Shown here in pieces: positions 30,001 through 35,676 of a stretch of DNA of 64,000 bases. The stretch comes from a virus. A program made the position numbers and the translations under genes. The notes below the pieces were generated by a model. The model was not told the DNA's origin and ran no database searches. It saw only the letters and a list, made by a program, of their open reading frames with translations. The stretch covers positions 160,529 to 224,528 of the IMG/VR virus record IMGVR_UViG_3300044712_001462; one strand, 5' to 3'. Each line of letters starts with the position of its first letter. Within the stretch, counting starts at the first letter, position 1.

Positions 30001-31795
30001 CAGGCCCTGGGTGGTATCCTCCAGATCTACCCTGCATAGCACCACCGACAGCATTGAGGCCTAACATATTTTTATTAGCACCGGTCCACCAATTTAGCTT
30101 GTTTCCTAATTCGCTCATTACTGTACCGATTGGTCCGCCCATCCGAGCTAGACCACCACCCAGCAGCGCATACGGAGCCGTATTTAGAGCCTGTTGTGCT
30201 CCACCCATAGCCATGTTTGCACCAGTCCGCAATGCAGTATTCACCGCATCTTGTTTGAACGGCTCAGCCTCTTGCCGAATCTTGTTATATTCGTCACCAG
30301 TAGCAAGCGTCTGTGTGTTGTAGGCATGCTCTGGCCGTTGGGTATAATCCGCATTCATACGCGGATCCACAGAGTGACCCACATCTTTTAAACCCGACCG
30401 CACAGTCCGCAGACCCCACTCCCTGGCTTTATCCGCAAACTCATCCAAGCCAGCTACTGTTTCCGAATTAGGAGCCATCCATTTTAAAGGCTCAGTGACC
30501 AGCTGACCGGCCAAACCGCCTACATTTGCGAGAGCACCCGCGCCAGTAAAGGCCTCACCTTGAAAAGCCCTCCAGGCGTTTTCAGGTCCGCGAGTGTACG
30601 GACCCAGATAGTAATCCCAGCTACGCTGAGCCTGATGATCGTCTATAGCGCTTCGAGCAACACTCTGCCTATTCTGTTGGTCTTCGTAGTCCTGCTGGTA
30701 ATTATTCGCGTTGATACCTCTGGCTAGCCGCTCGTTTTGAGCAAGACCTGACTCTTGTACCTTAGCCCGTAACGCGTCCAGTCCAGGAATCGGAGGAGAT
30801 GCTGCCGCTTGACTTCCCATCGCACTCACCCTCGAGGGAGGAGGCGCTTGCTGGGGCATATCTCTGCGCAACGACTGCGTGAGTTGATCCGCAGCAGACA
30901 GTTGATTACCAGGAGCCGGTTGGCGAATCTGCAGGTCTTTTTCACCGCTCGGCGGCACATAACTGCCGCCAGTAGGATTCGGAACAGGGGCACCTTGAGT
31001 CGGCATGGGTGCTTGCAAAGCGGGATTAGCCGGAGGCACAGAAGGAGCTACAGGCGATGCCGGTGGCTGCTCGGGCGATGGGAGACCAGCTGGGTACTTA
31101 TCCCGTTGAGCCCAGGCAGAATCCACACCACGACCGTAAGAATCATTCTCATACCGAGCAAACGGATTCACCGCGGGATTACCCTGCGGGATATCTTGCT
31201 CCGACACTGGGACCAGCTCCACTGAGCTCTTAAACAAAAACCCACTCTTACCTACCGGTGGCATAATGCTATCCACCTTCTTGTTCCGAGCCACGTCCTC
31301 CAGGCTCACCTCGGGCCCGCGAGCATCTGGAGCGATCTTCCACTTCGGACGAACCTGACCAGAGGCCGCAACGCGCAAAGTACTCGCTAACTTCGTAGGT
31401 AACATCGGGGGAGCCATTCCGTGAGTTGTAACAGAGCCGGGAGTCTGTATTCCCTCTCTGTTCGCAGGTTGAGGATACTGAGGACTTGCTTTCAGAACGG
31501 TACGAGGTGGAACCTTTGAAGTAACAGGACCTTCACCAGGCATATAGATGGCCCCAGCTTTGTTCAGAAGCCCGGGCCCGCCAGGTATAGACGGTTTGTC
31601 CTGTTGGGTCTGCGGCTGCAGATGAGGAAACATCTTGGCTAAGAAAGGATGCACAGGACGACGCTGAACAGCGTTTTGACTCCCCATGCCCAAGACAGAA
31701 GCTGGACTAATCGTTGTCCTGGCCAACTGATCGTTAGAACCGACCGTCGGCATCCGCATGGGATCTTTAGCAAATCCAGCCATTGTGACTTCCAT
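27023..31795 (-). CDS. Giant low-complexity protein, probable virion component
   Basis: 1590 residues, the largest product here, rich in P, Q, A, G and M. It repeats NPALQAP at least three times, MINDYAMQ twice and QQT(S/H)GT(L/F)S twice. Toward the C-terminus is a run of VDDVAKGVAG/ADDVARGAAG units, then a hydrophobic stretch (AAPAAKAMAPYGPVAASAGM) and a polar helix (RADAMGNKFMDQGQAMGESF). The C-terminus is glycine-rich. Nothing identifies an enzyme. The position after portal-linked genes suggests an internal virion or ejected protein. ATG 31795 or 31783 may be the start. Confidence 0.7.
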   Translation of the reverse strand: MEVTMAGFAKDPMRMPTVGSNDQLARTTISPASVLGMGSQNAVQRRPVHPFLAKMFPHLQPQTQQDKPSIPGGPGLLNKAGAIYMPGEGPVTSKVPPRTVLKASPQYPQPANREGIQTPGSVTTHGMAPPMLPTKLASTLRVAASGQVRPKWKIAPDARGPEVSLEDVARNKKVDSIMPPVGKSGFLFKSSVELVPVSEQDIPQGNPAVNPFARYENDSYGRGVDSAWAQRDKYPAGLPSPEQPPASPVAPSVPPANPALQAPMPTQGAPVPNPTGGSYVPPSGEKDLQIRQPAPGNQLSAADQLTQSLRRDMPQQAPPPSRVSAMGSQAAASPPIPGLDALRAKVQESGLAQNERLARGINANNYQQDYEDQQNRQSVARSAIDDHQAQRSWDYYLGPYTRGPENAWRAFQGEAFTGAGALANVGGLAGQLVTEPLKWMAPNSETVAGLDEFADKAREWGLRTVRSGLKDVGHSVDPRMNADYTQRPEHAYNTQTLATGDEYNKIRQEAEPFKQDAVNTALRTGANMAMGGAQQALNTAPYALLGGGLARMGGPIGTVMSELGNKLNWWTGANKNMLGLNAVGGAMQGRSGGYHPGPAFDREQQQGVIPQVVHDIANNTNPVSAKDYETGRSTKPWSAGALANQMAGQGPWDPNSPVGERKDLPSGTEMINDYAMQGAPQSGEGMINDYAMQAGPKPPANPALQAPVTPVLAQTPQAPQQPAGPPEWASRFQPQLDRARRAGNRSEVRRLERMQAQAPESVQPDQRPDYTKWNNPSFANSGQTQTVGGQPQQMTAPPAPAMQAPQAMGQANQLQPSGQNAPAQGSAAPGESPAAPIPRPAPSNPGYEGLSADEVSAKARAETEASLNAPVMPGGMSQQGQEAWGAQQRMNRNRANREAVDNQLSGGGTRLMGPNGMPMTAPGGGYLPNRAGGSGRQLNPVLGRDGRPVLRPDGSPMIAAAQKPEPQYSLSPAQISMREAMRQKYERAEAMRRSGSPTYSAGGQPASPGQAPQMQQSQELMANNPALQAPQTAGVRKPDPSQDVAGGNMLGGTNPGPVIRTPGMTPQQAPQMAGSGSSDPRGKMMQQTSGTLSQPDGKPYRYGYGPDGRIMEPVAAYMQDSQMRRKAGLPEQDARLAMTPEYSQAWNKSMAQPSPATGASLNPSMNQMAMPKNIQQTHGTFSPPGSGGNQMANPVGAVPKSPALAAPKSPFQTKLSSEKQAINPITIGKGLWTGVKSLAPRLLRQGVSSVDDVAKGVAGSADDVARGAAGMTDDVAKGVMNTADDAARAAANNAGAARPLASPQVPSGYRGSVVPHGPAGSPEALAGLNAARAAGTSSMTTQALPKAIPGAAQASGYFRSGVGRAGGALRQGAGTVIRNAAPAAKAMAPYGPVAASAGMMGTGLYMANNMRNDTLSRADAMGNKFMDQGQAMGESFLDRGQQMMDQGKQYVDERMKELPGQVQNSVQEGIRGAFPGAYAMSQSPVMQGLGTMLQGGGLTDLIKGLWQNGKSNVLSDYNRLAPQIGLSPRYRDPVPPSIARDGGEPNATSAMLGQLLAQNQDKDDDTMKNFWGQFYPQGGGGGELSRASMA

Positions 31796-31810
31796 GTCCT
31801 CGAGGCTTGG

Positions 31811-31852
31811 AAAAAGAGCGGACCCAACTGTGAGGAGGAGTTGAGTCCGCTC
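31811..31852 (-). terminator. Rho-independent terminator
   Basis: GAGCGGAC (31816-31823) pairs with GTCCGCTC (31845-31852), with an inner CAACT/AGTTG stem; the minus strand continues TTTTTCC. It separates the gene ending at 31880 from the 1590-residue gene and ends about 15 bases before its start. Confidence 0.8.
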
Positions 31853-31879
31853 CAGGGCCAGTAGGCGGGGAGCAAGCGC

Positions 31880-32254
31880 CTACTTAATGAACTCTTGACC
31901 AGCTTTCGTCAGAGAATAATAGCCGTAGCCTTCTCTCCAATCCCGATTAACCAGACCGTCTGCCACATACCCAGCCAGAACTGCTACAGCCTCTCGCCCA
32001 CAACCGGCTACACTCCGAAAAGTGGGAACGTTGATCGAGCGATACTCGTGGATAATCTTCAGGTGATCTGCCACGGTCATGTCGCCCGAATCCTGCACCG
32101 GCTCGGGTTCAGGCTCGGGCTTCTTCTCTACTGCGGATACCGGCTCTGGCGGTTTAACAACAGGTGCCTCCACCACAGGCTCAGAAACAGCATCTACACG
32201 CGTCTCACCAGGCAGAGGCTCGACAGCAAACGGTCTTTCAGGCTTCTTAGCCAT
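31880..32254 (-). CDS. Proline-rich protein with a winged-helix-like C-terminus
   Basis: 124 residues. An N-terminal P/E/V-rich linker (KKPEPEPEPVQDSGD) is followed by MTVADHLKIIHEYRSINVPT and ...GYGYYSLTKAGQEFIK, which reads like a small winged helix with wing and C-terminal helix. It may bind DNA or another virion protein. ATG 32254 overlaps the upstream TAA by one base. Confidence 0.55.
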   Translation of the reverse strand: MAKKPERPFAVEPLPGETRVDAVSEPVVEAPVVKPPEPVSAVEKKPEPEPEPVQDSGDMTVADHLKIIHEYRSINVPTFRSVAGCGREAVAVLAGYVADGLVNRDWREGYGYYSLTKAGQEFIK

Positions 32255-33153
32255 TATTTCCCCTTCTTAGACTTCTTTTTCTTCTTACCACCACAGCCAG
32301 CTGTTTTGAGTTCTGGCTCGGCTCGATCTACTGCTTTACCCAGCAGGAGATTCGATACACCCTTACCCAATCCTTTACCTGCCATCATTCCACCAGCTGC
32401 ACCAACTCCGGTGCCAGCCAGTGCGCTGCCAATACCCGCAGCAGCAGCAAGACCTGGTTTATCTTTCAGCTTTTCAGCCAGTAAAGCACCGAGCACACTT
32501 CCTGCACCCAGACCACCTACCGCACCAACTCCCAAGCCTGCTCCAGCTCCTGCGCCAGGAAGCACACCTTGAGCCGCTCCGCGGATCTTCTGTTTATCAG
32601 GAGCCTGCCCAGCACCATAGGCTGCGCCCAGAACGGCACCGGTAGGCGCAAGGCTCGCGCCAGCACCTAGTGCACCTAAGCCTAAAGCTGCTCCACCGCC
32701 AGCCAACGCCGCACTCGCACCGTTTGAGCCCAGATACTTTTTGATCTTCTCGATAGTGGCCTGCAACTGACTAGGATCCGCAGCTTGCTTAACCGGAGAC
32801 TCTTCTGACATCTGTGGCTTCTTCTGCTTAGGCACTTTGACCTTACCCAGAGCACCCACCACGCTCTCGAAACGAGCATCATCCCAAGACCGACGTGTAA
32901 CTGCTTTCTTTTCGCCTTCCATGGCTTCTTTTCTCTCAGGTAAACCGGTGTGTTTGGTACTCGCAAAATGCTTGGCGTCAGTCTTACTGATCGACTGAGC
33001 GATGTCTGCAATATGTCCGGATGGTGCTTTGGCCTTACCCTGTTGGATAGCATGTACCCAACCGAATAGGCGCTGCTGGCTTCGACTGTGGGCTGGAATA
33101 GTTACACCCTCCATGACCTGTCTACGGGGTCGTATCACTATAGTATGACCCAT
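32254..33153 (-). CDS. DUF3008-like domain fused to glycine-zipper-type hydrophobic region
   Basis: 299 residues from ATG 33153; ATG 33114 is an alternative. SRSQQRLFGWVHAIQQG...IADIAQSISKTDAKHFASTK and HTGLPER match DUF3008, usually a free-standing protein of about 60 residues. After a basic linker, residues about 150-280 are extremely G/A-rich (AALAGGGAALGLGALGAGAS), resembling glycine-zipper membrane segments. The tail is KKKKKSKKGK. Possibly a virion protein that inserts into membranes; that is inference. Confidence 0.65.
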   Translation of the reverse strand: MGHTIVIRPRRQVMEGVTIPAHSRSQQRLFGWVHAIQQGKAKAPSGHIADIAQSISKTDAKHFASTKHTGLPERKEAMEGEKKAVTRRSWDDARFESVVGALGKVKVPKQKKPQMSEESPVKQAADPSQLQATIEKIKKYLGSNGASAALAGGGAALGLGALGAGASLAPTGAVLGAAYGAGQAPDKQKIRGAAQGVLPGAGAGAGLGVGAVGGLGAGSVLGALLAEKLKDKPGLAAAAGIGSALAGTGVGAAGGMMAGKGLGKGVSNLLLGKAVDRAEPELKTAGCGGKKKKKSKKGK

Positions 33154-33176
33154 CTTAGACACAGCGCGCAAGCCGT

Positions 33177-33785
33177 TTAGATGTCCTCAAGCTCGCTGTC
33201 GTAGTAGTCGTCATCCTCGTCAGACAGCTCATCCAGAGACATTGCTGCTACATCGTCTACGTCTGACTCGCTCAACTTATCGCTCAGCAGATAAAGCCCA
33301 TCCGTCATCCCGTACTGGACAAAGAACTCCGCGATATCCCGTCCCATCTTTCTCCACATGGCCAGCAGGAAGCCGTCGATCGGAACACCCTCGCCTACCT
33401 CTACAGTACTAGGAAACGAGGTCGTCCTATCCTCCCAGCTAATATGAGCCGTCAATCCAACCGCCAGAGGTTTATGCTCTGGAGTCGGAAGCAGCGACAG
33501 AGAGATCATAGGCCAGTACGAATACAGCAGCGAAATGAAGGTAAAAGGATCCTTCAGCGCGGTTTCAAACTCATCGATCTCCTCAGAGTTGAGATCGTAG
33601 GTCGCCATCAGCTCTTCACGGTCTGGAAAGATCTCGTCCCGCTTCTGCAAATACTTGTAGAAGTCCTGCATCGAAACCGTCTTCGCATCGTCCGTGGTTT
33701 TGTCTGTATCTACCAGAAGCTGCCGAAACAGATGGAGAGACAAAGTGTAAGCTGGACTACTGCAGCGCAGATGCTCACGACCCAT
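33177..33785 (-). CDS. Hypothetical protein, likely virion-associated
   Basis: 202 residues from ATG 33785 (GAGAGG upstream). Helical N-terminus with MQDFYKYLQKRDEIFPDREE, a middle LKDPFTFISLLYSYWPMISL, and an acidic tail (DELSDEDDDYYDSELEDI). No family recognised. Lies in the block with the portal, next to the DUF3008-like gene. Confidence 0.55.
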   Translation of the reverse strand: MGREHLRCSSPAYTLSLHLFRQLLVDTDKTTDDAKTVSMQDFYKYLQKRDEIFPDREELMATYDLNSEEIDEFETALKDPFTFISLLYSYWPMISLSLLPTPEHKPLAVGLTAHISWEDRTTSFPSTVEVGEGVPIDGFLLAMWRKMGRDIAEFFVQYGMTDGLYLLSDKLSESDVDDVAAMSLDELSDEDDDYYDSELEDI

Positions 33786-34089
33786 TGTGGACCTCTCGAT
33801 AATGCGCCTCATACCTCTTCAGGGCGGTATGTATTCCATCTAGCGCAGACTGCAGAGAGCTTGTCATGGAGATAAGCTGATCCAGCTTCTGCTCAAAACC
33901 ATACGGATCCACGGTGGGCAGAAAACAGCGATCAAGGAAATCCTCTTCTCGGAACAGCTGCTCTCGAATACGAGCAGTTGCCTGGAGCGGCTCTAAGAGC
34001 TGCTGACAGAACTGACAGAGACCTCCCTGGTCATCCGCTAATCCAGAGGAGATGACTGATCCGCATCCCATGCAAATCGCTGTGTCCAT
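33775..34089 (-). CDS. Zinc-ribbon protein with helical tail
   Basis: 104 residues. CMGCGSVISSGLADDQGGLC then QFCQQLLE makes a CxxC...CxxC ribbon, followed by a helical region (FEQKLDQLISMTSSLQSALD). ATG 34089; end overlaps the next start by 11 bases. Confidence 0.55.
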   Translation of the reverse strand: MDTAICMGCGSVISSGLADDQGGLCQFCQQLLEPLQATARIREQLFREEDFLDRCFLPTVDPYGFEQKLDQLISMTSSLQSALDGIHTALKRYEAHYREVHNGS

Positions 34090-34092
34090 CTT

Positions 34093-34254
34093 TTACGCCT
34101 CGTCTTTAATCTCTGTAGCCGGAAACAGCACACGCATAGGATCGTTACGTGAGTACCACTCCACCATTTCCTGCTTTATTGCCCACAGAACCCGCTCAAA
34201 GCAATCAGCACAGATGTTGTCTGTCCCGCACTCCGGACAAGGCACACTAGCCAT
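34093..34254 (-). CDS. Very small zinc-binding protein
   Basis: 53 residues from ATG 34254. VPCPECGTDNICADCFERVL is a CxxC...CxxC zinc knuckle of the simplest kind, followed by a helix and a short tail. Its start overlaps the end of the neighbouring DnaJ-type zinc gene by eight bases. Confidence 0.6.
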   Translation of the reverse strand: MASVPCPECGTDNICADCFERVLWAIKQEMVEWYSRNDPMRVLFPATEIKDEA

Positions 34255-34546
34255 CTTGCACCTTGCTTACTTCACCAGTTCCAGAGCAGGCAAGACACGA
34301 CAAAGGATGCATCAGCCCCCAATCGTAATCCTCACCCCACTGACCCGTCCCACCACAAGACTTGCATTTAAACATCTCAGGCAGCTCACCCAATTCTCGG
34401 AGAGCCGCATGAATCTCCGGCGACTCCAGACAGTCGTCAAAGCACAGCTTGACCAAACTATTCCACATCCAACGCTGGTCCTGAACCGTAGCCTGGTAGC
34501 CAAAGGACAAGCTGTTGTAGATGTGCCTCAGCTCATTCGCGTCCAT
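34247..34546 (-). CDS. Protein with DnaJ-type CxxCxGxG zinc repeats
   Basis: 99 residues. CKSCGGTGQW and CLACSGTGEV are two CxxCxGxG repeats as in the DnaJ zinc centre, separated by 20 residues, enough for one zinc. The first 60 residues are helical (NSLVKLCFDDCLESPEIHAA). Probably a protein-binding adaptor; no J domain is present. Confidence 0.65.
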   Translation of the reverse strand: MDANELRHIYNSLSFGYQATVQDQRWMWNSLVKLCFDDCLESPEIHAALRELGELPEMFKCKSCGGTGQWGEDYDWGLMHPLSCLACSGTGEVSKVQDG

Positions 34547-34547
34547 G

Positions 34548-34844
34548 TCATACCTTCATTGTGCCCGAGGTATCGATGTTGTTAATCGCATCGTACGCCG
34601 AAGCGCTTCCACCAGGCAGAACCAGGACGCGCACACCGTTCGTCAGAATCAGGCCATAGTTATCGTCAGCCGGATAAACACCTTGAATCCGGTTCTCTTC
34701 CAGGTGCTTCTTAGCAAAACGCAGGAACATCTCCGCCTTCTCGGCTTCTTTCTTACCCACATCTTCAATGCCTGGATTCAGCTCAGCCAGGTTGTCTACA
34801 AAAGCCCCTACCAAGTACTGCAGCAGATCTTGTTCTTCAGACAT
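34548..34844 (-). CDS. Hypothetical protein
   Basis: 98 residues: helical first half (DLLQYLVGAFVDNLAELNPG, AEMFLRFAKKHLEENRIQGV) and a beta end (YGLILTNGVRVLVLPGGSAS). ATG 34844 lies 15 bases beyond an 18-bp intergenic motif and follows AGGGGTGATCGA. Unknown. Confidence 0.55.
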   Translation of the reverse strand: MSEEQDLLQYLVGAFVDNLAELNPGIEDVGKKEAEKAEMFLRFAKKHLEENRIQGVYPADDNYGLILTNGVRVLVLPGGSASAYDAINNIDTSGTMKV

Positions 34845-34859
34845 TCGATCACCCCTAAC

Positions 34860-34877
34860 TCTCTAATAGCGATAACA
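34860..34877 (+). promoter_or_regulatory. 18-bp intergenic motif (exact copy)
   Basis: TCTCTAATAGCGATAACA on the plus strand lies between the stop at 34882 and ATG 34844. Same orientation relative to the downstream gene as the copies at 11530 and 17272. Confidence 0.7.
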
Positions 34878-34881
34878 CAGA

Positions 34882-35283
34882 CTAACTGTAAACTTTGAAC
34901 TCGGTGTGCCCAGAAGGATGCATGATCTCGTTGATCTGAGCCTTCTTAGCGCTGCGACGGTCATTCAGGTACGGCACCAGCAGTGTCTGGAAAGTAAATG
35001 CCGCAGACTCGGGGCCCGCCCAAGTGCCATTGCGGATCATCCTCCGGATCGCATCCTCGACATCCCAGAGTTGGCTGTTGAGCTGCGACAATTCCCCATA
35101 CCAGCTCACCAATAACGTCTCTCCGTCAACCCTCAGCGCCATAGCCTTTTTCAGCTGGGTGGTCAGTTCATGAGATTCTTGAAGCAGCGCTTCTAACTTC
35201 TCTACGGGTAGCGACCCGGCATGACGCCTCTTCAGATCCATGATCGTCAGCCGATCAAGCATCTCCGCGAAGCTCGTCGGCAT
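34882..35283 (-). CDS. DUF6165-like protein
   Basis: 133 residues from ATG 35283; the open frame extends upstream but overlaps another gene. FAEMLDRLTIMDLKRRHAGS, then the helical middle and LSQLNSQLWDVEDAIRRM, match the E-x-x-D-x-x-T-I-x-x-L-K and L-x-x-x-N-x-x-L-W-x-x-E-D-x-I-R pattern of the DUF6165 family. Its function is unknown. ATG 35262 is an alternative start. Confidence 0.55.
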   Translation of the reverse strand: MPTSFAEMLDRLTIMDLKRRHAGSLPVEKLEALLQESHELTTQLKKAMALRVDGETLLVSWYGELSQLNSQLWDVEDAIRRMIRNGTWAGPESAAFTFQTLLVPYLNDRRSAKKAQINEIMHPSGHTEFKVYS

Positions 35284-35488
35284 CCTCAACGACACTGGGC
35301 TCGGCGGCGGGCTTGGGCTTTTGTTTAAGCTTTCGTCCATACTCACCTGGGGACTGTCGGTTGTTGGGTCGAGTGCTGTAGAGGAGTCTGTTGATGTACT
35401 CACGATCCTTGTCCTTATCCAGTTTGAGATTAGCCCGACGACCGTACATAGCCGCCGCCTTTTCACCCAGCCATCTGATGACATCCAT
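35255..35488 (-). CDS. Small basic hypothetical protein
   Basis: 77 residues: basic, helical N-terminus (VIRWLGEKAAAMYGRRANLK, DKDKDREYINRLLYSTRPNN), then an acidic end (SVVEDADELRGDA). First gene after the portal terminator. GAGAGAACTGTAGAA precedes ATG 35488. Confidence 0.5.
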   Translation of the reverse strand: MDVIRWLGEKAAAMYGRRANLKLDKDKDREYINRLLYSTRPNNRQSPGEYGRKLKQKPKPAAEPSVVEDADELRGDA

Positions 35489-35529
35489 TTCTACAGTTCT
35501 CTCTTCTTGAGCGCGAGATTAACTCGCAA

Positions 35530-35590
35530 TAGCTAAAAAAAAAGAAGGGCCAACCGTGTCCCAGGAATGGATCGCGGTCAGCCCCCTTTC
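35530..35590 (-). terminator. Terminator-like hairpin with long T-run
   Basis: AAGGGCC near 35546 can pair with the GCCCCCTT near 35581-35588, with a partial inner stem CCG/CGG. On the minus strand it is followed by a run of eight or nine T. It lies downstream of the portal stop. Confidence 0.6.
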
Positions 35591-35602
35591 TCGGTTTAGT
35601 TA

Positions 35603-35635
35603 GTTTGTGGATGCAAAAACATCTCATCCACAAAC
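35603..35635. repeat. Perfect 11-bp inverted repeat between portal stop and terminator
   Basis: GTTTGTGGATG (35603-35613) and CATCCACAAAC (35625-35635) form an 11-bp stem with an 11-base loop. There is no T-run after it on the minus strand, unlike the terminator 15 bases further on. It may stabilise the portal mRNA or bind a protein. Confidence 0.6.
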
Positions 35636-35676
35636 GTTCGTAGAATCATGTATTATGCCGCAAAAAGGTCAGAAAT

